Part shown: in pieces, positions 1-47,613 of the stretch
How the letters are laid out: each line of letters opens with the position of its first letter
Position numbering within the stretch: the first letter of the stretch is position 1
Origin: Xiphias gladius
Lineage: Eukaryota; Chordata; Actinopteri; Istiophoriformes; Xiphiidae
Direction of reading: 5' to 3'
Length of the DNA: 64,000 bases
Assembly (NCBI RefSeq): GCF_016859285.1
Contig: NC_053402.1
Span: 3,481,003 to 3,545,002, forward strand
Program-made: the position numbers and the translations under genes
Notes under the pieces: generated by a model
Seen by the model: the letters and a program-made list of their open reading frames with translations, nothing else
Told to the model about the DNA's origin: nothing
Database searches by the model: none

Positions 1-3000
1 AAATGTCCATGTCTGCAATGGAAAGTCAATTTATTTCTTATTTCTTCTTACTTCAAGTTGTCACACAAAAATATTAGGTCATGGGCATGACTACACTCCA
101 TAGTTAAACCATTTGTCAAGAACTGGTTGCACTCAGGAGATCCTTGGGGGAAAGCATGCATGTCAAAGTTACTCTGTAAAAGTTCAGCTCTAAGGTAATT
201 TTTAAATGAAGTTGTAATTTTGTCCACAAGCACATACTTTACATTAAAATTCAATTCAATTCAACAACTGCAAGTACATTACATATTGGACAGATGTTAG
301 TTTGATGTCCACCCCATTAGTTACTCCAACCAACTACTTTCTCTCTCAAATCTGTCAGGGTTGGACTTCTGATTAGATGCACTTCCAAGGTGATAAACTG
401 TCCACCAGTAAAAAAAGTGTACTGCCAGCTTCGGGTGGGAATGCAAGGTGGACAGGTGACAAGAAGACAATGATGGAAGACTGCATGTTTTGTGAGTCTG
501 CACAATGGATAGTATAGATTTAATGTCCCCTTCTGTCCCATTAAGATTAATGGTAAGATAATTGCAATGTAGCTGGGCTAGGATTTGTCAGCAAGAAAAC
601 ATAATTCATACTGTCACACTGTGACATTTAACAAAATGTTTTCTGATTTCTTGTTTTTGACTACTGACCAAACTGTCCTGACCTTTAAGTTTCATAGAAT
701 TACTACAAGTATGAAATCACATGAGGTAATTTCATTAATATTGTAATTTTTAATTTGCAAGACTTGCTGTCATGTATGTTTATAACTTTACAATATATAT
801 TTGATCTGTAAGTGTAGTTTTAATAAATATTCCAAGGCACATTTAATAATTTTCTTAGTTAATATTATGTAAATTTAAATTGATCGTGTTGACATATAGT
901 TTTTGGAAAAGTAATGTACGTGAGTTTCATTTTTCCAAATGAAAGCAAAGGTTTCCTTGAACTTTATTTACATGCTGAGAACAATATCATGATGTCAAAA
1001 TGTTGTATAAAGACTTTTTTCAATTTATCAAGGTCAACTAAAATTCAATCCTTGTCCTCCGTTAGATAATGGTTGAATCAGTGTTTATTCGGTATAAATC
1101 ATGATTAAGAATCTGACTTTTATTCAACATAAAGCATAACAAGCACTTTCAGTTTGGTTTCAGTGTCAGGCATCAGTGTAGATTCAATACTCATGCCTTA
1201 CAATATTTAAGAGGTTATTCATTCAACACTATTTTGCTATCTGGGTAAGCAGATTATGGGTTGATGAACCAGGCAGATGACAAGTGGAAGGAGATCCAAC
1301 CTGATTGGAGGCGATCTGAAAACAAAAGTCCAGCCAGTGAAGGGTAATCCCACAGCAGAGCAGACCAGTCTTGGTAGTGGTTCTGCACACCCCTATTTGA
1401 ACAGGAGTCTGTACCATAAGAATTAATACACAGCACAATACATTCAATAATAACGGCAGAGGCCTTAACAATACGTGTGAGATACCTACAAATGTATGGT
1501 CATAATTGTTAAGTTGGAATTGTTATTGTACGTATTTTTCTGTGAAAATGGAAATATTTAAATGTATTTTCACAATGTTTTTAAGATGTATATCTCAAAC
1601 TGTAGTTATGACACAAGAGAGAGTATCCACCCAAGGGAGTGCTAGTTGTAGCAGGCTTTGTGAGGCTTCTCCTAATACAGAGAACAGCCAGCTGAACAAA
1701 CACAACTAACGTCTGCTGTCTCTGATTTTCCTATATAAAACAGGCTGGTAGTGTGTGTTATCTCATCACAACTTATTTAAAAAAAAAAACTTTAAATGTC
1801 TAATGTAGAAAACTGTATGTTTGGTCAGGTTAAAAACTTTTCCTGCCCACTGCAGAGGACTTTTGCTATTTCTCAGACTGTGGCCGTCACTCCAGCTCCT
1901 TGACCTTTGTGCCATGAAGAAATATAGTGATGTGAAATATAATGATGTAATGTGTGGTTATATGAGCAAATTTCAATTTCCCAATTAGGTCAACTGTAGC
2001 CGGCCAAATGTTTCATGATCCATTAGCTACTGTAAACACTGTCATGTATGCATCTGTAAGAAGGTTGATGAAAGTCAGGAAATGACAGAGATCTCTAAAG
2101 TTCATGTTCTGTGTGACCAAAAAATATGGTAGCCTGCAGACTACTGGAAAAGTTTTTTCAGCAAATTGTGTTTCTGTCTGTTTGTTTCATTTATTTAATT
2201 TTTAAAAAATATTTTGATGAAGTTATCCTTAAAGGTTTGATGAAGCAAATGAGGATGAATTGGGTAGATTACAAGTGGCAGAAAAGAAGTTACAGTAGTA
2301 GAGTGTGAAAGGAGAGGGCTATAAAGAAAAGAAAGATATTGACATAATTTTGAAATGGGCAGGCCTGCTGGGGAGTCTGACAGGTTGAGGAGTGGTGGAG
2401 TGGAGAGGGGATGTGCAGAGGATGCTCAGTCAGACACAGTCAGTGTGTATCCATGCATGTGTTTGCAGACCAGCAGATGTGTTTACACATGGACATGCAT
2501 TTGTACATGTGCCTGAGCCAGTGTCACAGTGGAAAATTGTGACTAGGAAATGGAACAGTCTCACAAAGGTAGAACACAGTGCTGGTCAACATGAAAATTA
2601 TTTTTCAAGGTTTAACCCCACTGTTAACCCCTTCTCTCATGTTTGTTTTCTGATACTGTCTATTGGCTGAATTCACTGACAACATTTTATATTTCATAAA
2701 TTATATGCTTATACATTCTTATTAATGTGTAGACTGAAAACAAGACTAGGTCAAATCCTCGTCCATGGCTGGACCATGTATGGTCAATGTGCGAAATTGA
2801 GGAAGTTGTTAAAAACTATCGTGGAGCTGCTGTAAACAACTACTTTCAATGGAAAGTTGCTAAAGCTTGCTCGAAAACTCACTAAATGCCGTTTGATGCA
2901 TATGCATATCATATTAATTAGCATATTCATTACATAATTGAGTCATATTTGCATTCTGCCTAATGTCAGCCGGTTTCAGCCCTTTATCTTTTTGCCTCTC

Positions 3001-3566
3001 TCCTACTCCCTGTGCTAACATATACAGTAATTTAATACAGCCGACTTCCCAATAAAGCAGTTCTCATTTACATGTTTTTCTGTTTCTGTTATTGGACAAC
3101 GGAATAATTATATAATAGTGACTGGAATGCGGCCCATTAAGATGACATGTTAACCAGCAGTCACTTCCAAACCATTTCCAAGCTGCTGCTCTGCACTGTT
3201 AAAATCCTGATTTTATAACTGCCATGTTGTTTGACAAAATCACCATACAGATGATTTAAAGACAAAACCTGTGCTGGGATTTTAGCTATATTTACTTAAA
3301 AAATTATCACTCAGAGAGAAAGTTAGAAGCTCATTCACATCAGAGTCAGCTGCCATCTGGTCATTTGAATCAGATGCATAGAGAAGTGTCCCTGTGGAGG
3401 GAGAGACTGACCTCACGCTTGCAAAAAATCGCTAAGTTGGCAACACTGAACTTTAAACATCCCCCTGATGATGTAATAGAAACTGTTAGCATCAATTCAT
3501 TTTGAAAGTGCACTGGCCAATAGGAAAACTCCAACACTCGGCCAGCCGACCAATGGTGTAAGTTCA

Positions 3567-3598
3567 TCAATCAGTCAGTCAGTCAGTCAATCAGTCAC
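3567..3598. repeat. Short CAGT/CAAT tetranucleotide repeat
   Basis: A run of CAGT units with CAAT variants, about eight units long. It is a simple microsatellite in intergenic DNA with no visible role. Confidence 0.8.
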
Positions 3599-4849
3599 AG
3601 ACATTCACATTTATAGGGTTGGCCGTGCTGTTGCGGTCCAGCCAAAAATAAAAAACTGGAATTTATTTTGATAAATCAAATTTAATTTTAACATACCAGC
3701 AATATTCGATTATAACAATGGTTTTATGTATACATACTGCAGCCTATATATGTTGTTTGTTTGTTTGTTAGTTAGTCCTATACCTTATGCACTTCAAAAA
3801 AAAGCTTTTCTACTCCTCTTTAGACATCTAAGAGCAGTCATATATCTGGTTTTAATAACATTTGTGGCACAGAACCAAAAGCAAAGGTCAATTGTGATTG
3901 ACACACATTTAATTATCATTTTTCAGTGATTATGATGTTTGGCAAGCTGTCTACAGTACATCATGATACAAAAAGGATAAAACACACATGACACACATGC
4001 TCACTGTACTGTGAGCATTTTTATTTAGCACATTTTGTATCTTATATAAACATTATACTGTCTGAGTTGTGGCCTGTGTCCTTTAGAAACACATGAAGGT
4101 GGAAGCCTTGACCCTCGATGTTGGTGGATGATATTATGTTCATCATCCTGTGATTACACCTCCACCTTGACTCTGACTGATTAAGCATTCATTAAGATCT
4201 AATAAACTGATCTAATTAACCATTCATTAAGCTTCCCAGCCCTTAGTTACGGTTCCTATGCCTGTCAATCTTCCAGCCTCACAGAGTACATATACACTTT
4301 ACTGTAATAACAGTGCCAGATTTACCATTGAAATAAAAAGGGGGGTCCTTGGTTTCATACAGAGGTAAAAAAAAAAAAAGAGATGCTTCTCATTTTCAGT
4401 CAGCAATAATTCAAATTCAATTTTTCAGTTTTTCCAACTAAAATGACAACAGCCACTAGCAGATTTTTTAAACTGTAGCTAGCTAGTTAATTAAGATAAC
4501 CTTAACTCCTTGAGTCAGTTGAAATGTTATCTGTGGTTGACCTCAATGTTTCCGGCTCACCCGTTTTAAACCGAGAATCATGTAAAAGGGGTTTATAATA
4601 AGCACCTCATGGCTATATACATGATATCATGTTAGCAGACTGAGGGCAAAACTATATAGTATGTCCCAGTCAACAAGTCAGCATCTTCACCAGTTGATGA
4701 TCATGTAGAAGACATGCCAATAAAGAAACAGCATTGTTCTAATATTTCACGATAGAGCTGCATAGCTTACATAAACTTTTTAGACAGTGTGTTTCACTTT
4801 TAATGTTACAAAAGAAAAGGCTTTTGGGATAAAAACAGATGTGTTTGAT

Positions 4850-5165
4850 ATATGTAACACCATCTCAGGTAAAGTTGGCTGAGTTTGCAGGAGTGTAACC
4901 TAAGTCAGGACAGGGCTGCAAACATTAACCAGAACGTGATAGCTCTCACACATCGCAGCCCACAATTTAACCTATTTAGCTAATGATGTGCTCCTTGGCC
5001 TTGGAAGTAACACTCATTTAGTACTGTGGGTAAGCTAGCTAATAATCCATTCCTTAAACTTTTTTTTTGTTGTTGTTTTTGGGGTTAGAAAGGTGTTAAA
5101 AAAAGACACCACTCTCCAAATGTTGGACATCTGAAGCTTGACAGGTCTGTTGTGTCTAGTTACAG
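4850..5165. repeat. Dispersed repeat segment, copy 1 (family G)
   Basis: This stretch shares diagnostic blocks with the nbr1 intron segment near 47040-47330. Both have 'aatccattcctta', then a T-rich run, a 'gtgtaaaaaa' block and 'aagcttgacagg'. The shared order of blocks supports a common dispersed repeat. The copy sits directly upstream of the g6pc1 promoter. I cannot name the family. Confidence 0.55.
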
Positions 5166-5325
5166 TAGCTGATGTGGAAGTTCCTCTTTAAAGCTGTTTT
5201 TTGACTACCCCTGTTTATCAGGCACTAAAACCATTATGGCATGTTTAGCATTGTCATCATGTCAAACCTTTTCTTTCCCAGCTTCTGTCCCCCCTCCTTT
5301 CTATTGACCCTGTCTCACTCCAGTC

Positions 5326-5395
5326 CAAAGTCCATGCTTGAGGACCAGGTGATCTGCCTGAATATAAAAGCAACCCTTGAGTCTGACTAGAAGCA
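5326..5395 (+). promoter_or_regulatory. g6pc1: g6pc1 core promoter: HNF4-type site and TATA box
   Basis: CAAAGTCCA at 5326-5334 matches the HNF4-selective half-site motif. TATAAAAG at 5363-5370 is a good TATA box, placing the start of transcription near 5393-5400. A FOXA/FOXO-like TGTTTATC lies at 5212-5219. HNF4 and FOXO control is established for liver glucose-6-phosphatase genes, so the site combination fits the gene downstream. The start site is inferred from TATA spacing. Confidence 0.65.
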
Positions 5396-5709
5396 CACAG
5401 CCACACACAAACTTGAGACCAATTCATCCATTAGACACAAATCCTGCACGTACAGATCCGATTTTTGCAAAAACTTTTAACAATTAATAATGTTAAAAAA
5501 TTCAGTGACAAGAAACACACAGATTTTAAAGGCACACAGCACCTGAGGACACGCATAAGATCATATCTGGGTCTGTCATCATGCAGCTTAGCAGGCACCT
5601 TTGAGACAACTTAAATTAAAAAGACTCACCCATATACGAACACCCACATCACTGGCTAAGTTAATTTTCGGGGAAGAGGAGAGACATTGGGATATCATTA
5701 CAAAATTCT
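5395..5709 (+). other. g6pc1: Probable noncoding first exon of g6pc1 (5' UTR)
   Basis: The start codon at 6278 sits only five bases after an acceptor-like pyrimidine tract ending in AG at 6271-6272, so an upstream 5' exon is expected. The TATA box at 5363 gives its start, and a consensus donor GTAAGT at 5710 gives its end. The exon would hold two short upstream frames, 5490-5546 and 5581-5604. Mammalian G6PC1 keeps its leader in the ATG exon, so this arrangement is inference and needs transcript support. Confidence 0.5.
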
Positions 5710-6277
5710 GTAAGTATGATTCGGTCTACTTGTATATGTTTGGTAATATTAAAATTTTTAATTAAATAAACATTTATTTCATTATCAGGGCATTGCAAGA
5801 CCATTGCTCTGTTCTTAGCTTAGCTGTGGTTTAAGGTTTAATCAGGGTTTAAATCTATTCTGTCTGCGTTGACCAGTTAAGTGTTTATCATACTGTCGTG
5901 TCCTCGGAAGCTGCAGTGTAAACTAAGTGTAGTTTGGTCTAAACCCAGGTACTGAGTGTGTAGAAATCATCTAATCATGGCATTATAGCTTAAACCTGTC
6001 ATAGACCTGGTTTAACCAAAGGTTGAACTTAAACCTGCTGCATACCTTGTGTAACTAAAAACATTCCTTTATAAGAAAGTATATGTGAATAGTTAACATG
6101 TTAAGTCTGGATTATTTATCCACTTTCACCATTTTATGTTTTAGCTACTTTTAAGTAGAGTATTTTACTGTCTCTGACATTTATGATTCTCTTGTTTTTC
6201 TTGCATTTGATTTACTTGCGAATACCCATAGACAGTAGCCATCACATCTTTGTCCATCCTCTTGTCTTGCAGTAATA

Positions 6278-9200
6278 ATGGACTTGCTCCACAGCTCTGG
6301 TGTGAGGATTACGTCCTACATGCAGACCCACTACAGTCAAAGCCAGGGTTACTTCCTGTTAGTCTCCATGGCAACAGACCTACACATCACCTTCTTTCTG
6401 TTGTTCCCCATATGGTTCCATGTACAGCAAGCTGAGGCAGTCAAACTGGTGTGGGTGGCAGTAGTGGGAGACTGGGTGAACCTGATGCTGAAATGGTGAG
6501 TAGTGGAACTGGAATGATGATGATGACGATGATGATGATGGTGAATTTTAGATCATATTCTTTTACAAAGTGTGTAGATGATACCATTTTTGTTCAGGCT
6601 TCTGTTTGGAGAGCGTCCCTATTGGTGGGTTCAAGAGACGGGTTACTATGGCAACTCCTCCCAGCCGATGATACAGCAGTTCCCCATGACCTGTGAGACT
6701 GGACCAGGTAAGAGTAAAATGAGTGAGTTGAGTTTGACTTAAGTTTATCATCTATTTATTCAGTTTCTTAAAAATTTCACTTCTTCCACTTCCACGGACA
6801 GGAAGTCCGTCAGGTCATGCCATGGGGGCTGCGGCAGTCTACTACACCATGATGTCATCACTCATTGCCACAGTGCTGAAAAAAGAAGGAAAGCAATTCG
6901 AGAAATGGTAAGATTAACCTCACCTATATTCACTGTATGACATCTGTTAGTCGAGCGGTAACATGCGTGTCTTTCCTTCAGGTGTGTGCGTGTCTCACTA
7001 TGGACGCTGTTCTGGTGTGTGCAGGTGTGTGTGTGCCTCTCCAGGGTCTTCATTGCTGCTCACTTCCCACATCAGGTCATCACAGGAGTTACCTTAGGTA
7101 CAGACAGTACAAATAATCCCACAGTCAAGCCATGGTGAAAATAGGAAACAGCATAATGGCATCTTGTTACAACAGTTAGGTACATAAGTACTTAACTGTC
7201 ACTTAAGACAGTGACGCAATTTTTGTAATTTTGCCTGTATAACCCCCACAATGGATCTCAGATGAAACCAACAAGATGTGACTGAAGTGTAGACTTTCAG
7301 CTCTAATTCAGGTGGTTAAACACAAATATTGCAGTAACTGTTTAGGAATTACAGCCATTTTTTTACACAGTCCCTCATTTTCAGAAGCTCAAAAGTAATT
7401 GAACAATTGATAATTGATCAGTACCACAGCCAGGTGTGACTGTTCTCTTGTTATTTCATGAAAAATTGAGCAGAAACAATGTGTTTGGTAGCTGTTCATG
7501 GGAACTCTCAATATTCAGTCCAAAGAGGTATCGATGCAAATGAAGGAGGCCATAAATAAACTGAAAAAAACAAACAAACCTATCAGACAGATGCCAGGAA
7601 CTGTAGGAGAGTCCAAATCAACAATCTCTGGCGTTCTGGAATTCACTGGCGCGCTCAGCAACACCAAAAGGCCTGGAATACCACAGAAGACAACTGAAGT
7701 AGATGATAGCAGAATTCTTTCCTTTCGAAGAAACACCCTTCACAGCATCTAGGCATTTCAAGAACGCTCTAGAGGAGGCAGGCGTATCATTGTTGAAGTC
7801 GACAATCAAGAGACACCTTCATGAATGTAAATGTAGAGAGTTTACCACAATGTGCAAACTGCTGGTAACAGTCAACAACAGAAAGACCAAATTAGACTTT
7901 TCTATAAAAGACGCAAAAATGCCTGGCCAGTTCTGGAGGATGGAGAATGGAGAAGGAAAGAAACCCTCATGAACCAAAGCATACCACATCATCTGTCAAA
8001 CATGGTGGAGGCAGTGTCATGGCATGGCCATGTATGGCTGCCAATGGAACTTGGTCACTGGTGTTTATTGATAATGTGACTGCTGATAGAAGCAGCAGGA
8101 TGAATTCTGAAGTGGATAGAATTATATTATCTGCTCGATTCAGCTAAATGCTACAAAACTGTTAGGACAGTGCTTCACAGTACAAACGGATAATGACCCA
8201 AAACATACTGTGATAGCAACCCAAGAGCTTCTCAAGGCAAGAAAATTGAATATTCTTGAATGGCCAAGTCAGTCACCTCATCTCAGTCCAATTGAGCATG
8301 CTTTTCACTTACTTAAGACAAAACTAAGGACAGAAAGACCTACAAACAAGCAGAAACTGAAGGTGGCTGCAGTGAAGGCCTGGAAAAGCATCTCAAGGGA
8401 GGAAACTCAGCATTTGAGTGATGTCCATGTGTTCCAGACTACAGACAGTCATTGACTGCAAAGGATTTTCATCCAAGTATTAAAAATAATCCTAATATTT
8501 ATAATTGTATTGGTTTGTCCAATTGCTTTTGAGCACCTGAAAATGAGGGAATGTGTGTGTGGCTGTAATTCCTAAACGGTTAATGCAATTTTTTGGTAAA
8601 CCCCTTGAATTGAAGCTGAAAATCTACACTTCAATTAAATATCATCAAATATCTTGATGGCTTGATTTAATATCCATTGTGGTGGTGTGAGGCAAAACTG
8701 TCCAAATACTTATGTCCCTAATTGTACATCTTCTGAGAATAACATCAAGATGAAACAAGCAGTTGATAACAGTTATCAATGAAATTAACTTTCTTTTTCT
8801 TTGCATTAAATTTAATATGACCTGACTGCAAAATAAGTCTTTCTTTGTACATTTCCTATGGAAGCCCATTTCTGCCAGGAAAGGAAAAAGTGAATTAGGC
8901 ACAATAAAAATAAAGTCTTACGATAAGTCAAAATGGTGAGAAAGTCAAAATCTTGACTTTCTCAAGATCAGAAAGTAAGATTTTTTTGAATTGTGAATCT
9001 TGTGTGAAAATAAAATACCAAAGTTTTTCTGCCCAGGTATCCTGGTAGCAGAATCCCTCAGCCAGGCCCAGGAGATCTTCAAGGCCCATCTGCGTTCATA
9101 CTTCCTCATCTCCCTTCTCCTCCTCTCCCTGGCTCTCTTCTTGTACCTGTGCCTCCAGCTGGTAGGCATCAACCTCCTCTGGAGTGTGGAGAAAGCACGC

Positions 9201-9560
9201 CGCTGGTGCCGCCGAGCAGAGTGGGTCAGCATTGACACTAACCCCTTGGCCAGCTTGTTCAGAAACACTGGGACTCTGCTGGGCCTGGGCCTGGGGCTCC
9301 ACTCCCCTCTGTATGCACACACCAGCAGAGAATCGCTCAGCAGGGGGACTGAGGGCGCCATCTACAGGTTCATCTGTTTAAGTGCAACACTGGTATTGCT
9401 GCAGCTATTTGACTCTGCCTTTCGGCCACCTGTATACAGCGGAGCTCTGTTCTATCTGCTGTCATTCTGTAAAAGTGCCACTGTGCCTCTGGCTACTGTG
9501 GCTATTGTTCCCTACTGTGTGACTGCAGCACTGGGATTTAAGGGGGAGAAGCTGCTATGA
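6278..9560 (+). CDS. g6pc1: Glucose-6-phosphatase catalytic subunit
   Basis: Exons are 6278-6495, 6598-6707, 6802-6907, 6982-7097 and 9037-9560. They join in frame to 357 codons plus stop, the human length, and exons 2-4 (110, 106 and 116 bp) match the human exon sizes as I recall them. The enzyme hydrolyses glucose-6-phosphate in the ER lumen, the last step of gluconeogenesis and glycogen breakdown. The phosphatase signature is complete: Lys72 and Arg79-Pro80 (RPYWW), PSGH with His115, and SR-x5-H with Arg166 and the nucleophile-type His172. An N-glycosylation site (NSS) lies at Asn92. Several hydrophobic segments fit the nine-helix fold. The C-terminus ends EKLL with Lys at -3, a weaker ER-retrieval signal than KKxx. 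All introns are GT-AG. The last intron is enlarged by a Tc1-like element. A g6pc2/3 paralogue is less likely given the liver-type promoter and close match. Confidence 0.96.
7173..8724 (+). mobile_element. Decayed Tc1-like transposon in g6pc1 intron 4
   Basis: The element begins CAGTTAGGTACATAAGTA and ends with the inverted form before TA. Terminal inverted repeats are long, about 225 bp, and recur at 31205-32467 and 36892-37145. Transposase remnants are spread over several frames between about 7498 and 8455: a helix-turn-helix region, HGGGSVMAW, a DNDPKHT block near 8190 and SPxLxPIEHAF near 8280. The segment that should carry the first catalytic Asp (TDET) is deleted near 7935-7945. With several frameshifts, the copy is inactive. 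Confidence 0.9.
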
Positions 9561-10009
9561 GGCAGGTGGCCTTACGTTACATGTGGTATAGGCTGGGTGA
9601 GCCACTGTGCATCAAGTCATATACTTGTAAAACTGTGGGTTTAAATCTACAACATATGGGCAAAAGTATGTGGACACATGTCCCTTTCATCTAAGTCTCA
9701 TTTTCCTGCTCTGTAACAAACTTTGGTCTGCCAATGAGGATTTAGCAATATTTGAATCGAAATCTGATGGCAGTTTTGGGGTTGTTTGTTTATGTTGCCA
9801 CGTTCACTGTCAGTCACATCCGATTAAACCACACCCACATCGTCCTGATGTAGCTGAGTTTTGGAGAGTTGAACCATGAATAATACATACTGTAAATGAT
9901 ACATTATAAGACATACATATTGATTGTTGTAGAAATAGAGAAGGAATAAAGTCATAGTTAAAAGATTCGTATTCTCTGTGTATCTCAGCTGATACAATTT
10001 TGAAGTAGT

Positions 10010-10640
10010 ATGGGCAGTTTTGAAGTATGGACAGTAGGACAGAGGATTAATCCTACTGAATTTAGTGATCCTCATACTTTTCCTCTAGCGCCATCAGCAG
10101 GTCAAAGTTTTCACTTCTCCTGTGAAATATCACAACAGTTCCTCGATGGATTGGCCCAAAATGTTATACAGACATGTTTGGTTCCCAGAAGATGTACCCT
10201 AATGACTTTGGTGATTCCCCTGACATTTCCTCTAGACCCAACAACAGGTGAACATTTTGTGGTTTTTGAATGAAATATCTCAACACATTTTGGATAGATT
10301 GACATGACATTTAGTTCAAACATTCATGATCCCCTCAGGATGAATTGTGATAACTCTGGTGATCCTCTGACTTTTCATCTGGGGAAAAATACCAGTAAAA
10401 CTAATTACACTCCCATCAACCAGAGCTGTACTTTGTGTTTGGTGCTAATTCGCAAATGTTAGTATGCTAATGTTAAGCTAAGATGGTGAACAAGGTGAAC
10501 ATTCTACCTGCTACAACATCAGCATGTTAGCATTGTCATTGTGAGTATGTTAGCATGCTGATGTTAACATTTAGCTCAAAGCGCCGCTGTGTCCTCATAC
10601 AGACTGAGAGCTGTTAGTATGGATGTAGACATGTTTTGTA
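10010..10640 (+). repeat. Dispersed teleost repeat rich in 'gttagcatgctaa' blocks (family D), copy 1
   Basis: The segment carries blocks I recognise from abundant fish repeats: 'gcgccatcagcaggtcaaag', 'gaaatatctcaacacatt', 'tactttgtgtttggtgctaa' and 'gcatgttagcattgtcattg'. Other copies in this window lie at 28930-29335 (minus), 31130-31204 with 32468-32625 (split by a Tc1 element), and a short piece at 44665-44715. No coding capacity is visible. Confidence 0.75.
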
Positions 10641-10925
10641 TACATTTAGATTATGCTGCTTGTATGGTGCAACAGATTCAGCCAGCGGTTTCTGAAAACT
10701 GATTCACCATAATTCTGCAAAATAAACATGAATCAACTAAAAGCTAATTTTTTGTCTTGTATTATTTAATTTGTACAGTATGATTACATTAATCCTCTCT
10801 CAGTGTAAATTGCAGCATTGTCCTATCCCCAGAGTATAAGCCTGAACAACAATGTAGGAAATAATATTCTGTAATGTTCTCTTTTTCAAAAAAATATTAC
10901 TTAAAACTATTTAAAGCATCACAGA

Positions 10926-10946
10926 GTATATATATATATATATATA
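10926..10946. repeat. TA microsatellite
   Basis: An uninterrupted TA dinucleotide run of about 21 bases in intergenic DNA. Confidence 0.9.
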
Positions 10947-11297
10947 CAAAATCAGAATATCAGACCAAAAATAGATGTAGTTGAGAGCATTTCCAAAAGA
11001 AGTGAAAAACACTCAAACTATAAAAAGTGTATTAGATATTAATATGGTAAGCTTATAAGATACATGAACGTAACACAAAAGAGACTGACTGCAATCACAC
11101 AAGGAACATATTACTCCATAAATCCTCGCATACACTCTTTCTTTCTGTCTTGGGTCTTTGCAATATCAAAAGTAAACACAAAAGTAAAATAAAAGTGAAA
11201 GCATTATCAAGTTATTATCACGGGTTTCGAAAATAAAAAAAGAAAAATGGACGAAAAAAGAGTTTTCCATAGCTTCCAAGCTAACAGTATCATGCAC

Positions 11298-11560
11298 ACA
11301 GTGGTGGTGGAAGTACTCAAAACTTTTACTTAAGTAGCTACTAACTTAACAATGTGAAAATACTCCATTAAAAGTAAAAATCCTGCATTCAAAAGTGTAG
11401 TAACAGTATAGTGAGAGTAAGCAAAATGAACTTAAAGTATCAAAAGTAAAAATACTTGGCCCTAGTGACTGATAAATTGTCATATATGACATTATCAGAT
11501 TGTTAATACTAATGCATCAGTGCATAAGCAGCATTTTACTTTTGCAGCTTGAGCAGCTGC
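11298..11560 (+). repeat. hAT-like MITE, partial copy (family E)
   Basis: It starts cagtggtggtggaagtactc and continues with 'cttttacttaagtag', 'aaaagtaaaaatcctgcatt' and 'actgatgcat'-type blocks, which I recognise as a widespread fish nonautonomous hAT-type element. A fuller copy lies at 28583-28925. The 3' terminus is not seen here. Confidence 0.65.
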
Positions 11561-11582
11561 AAAAGTAAGCCAGTAATTTAGT

Positions 11583-11830
11583 CCAGTGGTTCCCAACCCA
11601 GGGGTCAGGCCCCTCCAAAGGGTCACAAAATAAATCTGAGGGGTCTTGAGATGTTTAATGGGAGAGGAAAGAATAAAAAAAAAAGGTTCTGACACAAAAA
11701 TGTGTTTTCAATTTTGGATTTTTCTCTAATCTTGGATTTTTAGTGAAATATTGGACCGCAGGCAGTTATCCAAATGAAACCATGTGAGAAGAACTGTTAA
11801 CAACTCAGAGACAAGTGAAATATAGACAGG
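11583..11830 (+). repeat. Fragment of an hAT-type element ('ggttcccaaccc' end)
   Basis: The 'ccagtggttcccaaccc' terminus, the 'gggtcacaaaataaatctgag' block and the 'gtgaaatattggaccg' block match a common fish repeat of hAT type from memory. It is noncoding, and the far end is not identified. Confidence 0.55.
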
Positions 11831-12179
11831 ATACAAAACTATCCAATATGTCAGAGAGGATGGAAGCATCTTGAAGCCACTTGAAGCCAAATGAATGCAT
11901 GCGTTAATGCATGGATATATTTTTTGAGCATAAATTGAGAGATTTTGAGTTATTCTTTATTAAGATATTTTTTTTTGGTATTTCTTGGTAAAAGGGACTT
12001 TTCTAATGCAGTAATTATAATAATATTATTTTACTGTTCATAAAAACATATCGTAATGCTTCTGTTTGAAAACACAGATCTGACCAGTGGCAGTTTCATG
12101 GGCTCAAAGCAGTGCTACAGCCCTGATCAGAGGTGACACCCTGCCGTCCTCCAGCAGTCCTTCCTTTCTGCGCTCTTTC

Positions 12180-12403
12180 TGTGCAGTGACGTAAAGCGGA
12201 AGTGGCGCTCGCTGTTCCGGACACATGGTGCAGGGTGGGCGTGCCCAGGGTGCTGATGTAAACACAAAAAACGCCTCATCCCCCGTCGGATAAATCACAG
12301 AGGACTGAATTGGCGAGATTAACCCAAATAGCCGTCGCTGTTCCGCAAAAACGCTCCGTGTTCGTCGTGTGTAATATGCGTTAAAGCGCACAAAGGCGAC
12401 ACC
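12180..12403 (+). promoter_or_regulatory. nbr1: nbr1 TATA-less promoter and 5' leader
   Basis: TGACGTAA (CRE/ATF type) at 12187-12194 is followed closely by GCGGAAGTGGC, an ETS/GABPA-type site, at 12196-12206. The local DNA to about 12400 is richer in CpG than its surroundings, and no TATA box is seen. This is a typical broadly expressed promoter. The start codon ACCATGG at 12404 has a strong Kozak context. The transcription start is inferred to lie between 12210 and 12300. Confidence 0.65.

Positions 12404-47613
<35,210 letters not shown>

Larger units (their letters stand above)
1..5325. other. Intergenic region, no gene recognised
   Basis: I read both strands and found no exon chain with convincing protein similarity. 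The open frames here are short (under 95 codons), lack family motifs and have no matching splice partners. The DNA is AT-rich. It holds a small tetranucleotide repeat near 3567-3598 and a dispersed-repeat segment near 4850-5165. Two minus-strand frames (48-254 and 317-541) are unrecognised and are treated as chance. Confidence 0.6.
9561..12180 (+). other. g6pc1 3' UTR and repeat-rich intergenic spacer
   Basis: No coding exon is visible between g6pc1 and nbr1. AATAAA signals at 9945-9950 and 10721-10726 are candidate g6pc1 polyadenylation sites. A fragment at 9655-9690 (gggcaaaagtatgtggacac) resembles the end of a common fish DNA transposon. Most of the rest is dispersed repeats, listed separately. 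No brca1-like exon was seen on the minus strand, although BRCA1 lies head to head with NBR1 in mammals. Confidence 0.6.

Noticed and set aside
48..541. Two minus-strand frames of 68 and 74 codons
   Set aside because: I saw no family similarity, no matching splice sites and no upstream partner. They could be the end of a gene outside the window, but this cannot be supported.
1229..1471. 80-codon minus-strand frame
   Set aside because: No recognisable domain or exon context, and its length is within chance for this window.
8945..9361. 138-codon minus-strand frame
   Set aside because: It lies opposite g6pc1 exon 5, and its Arg/Pro-rich composition is a reverse-strand artefact.
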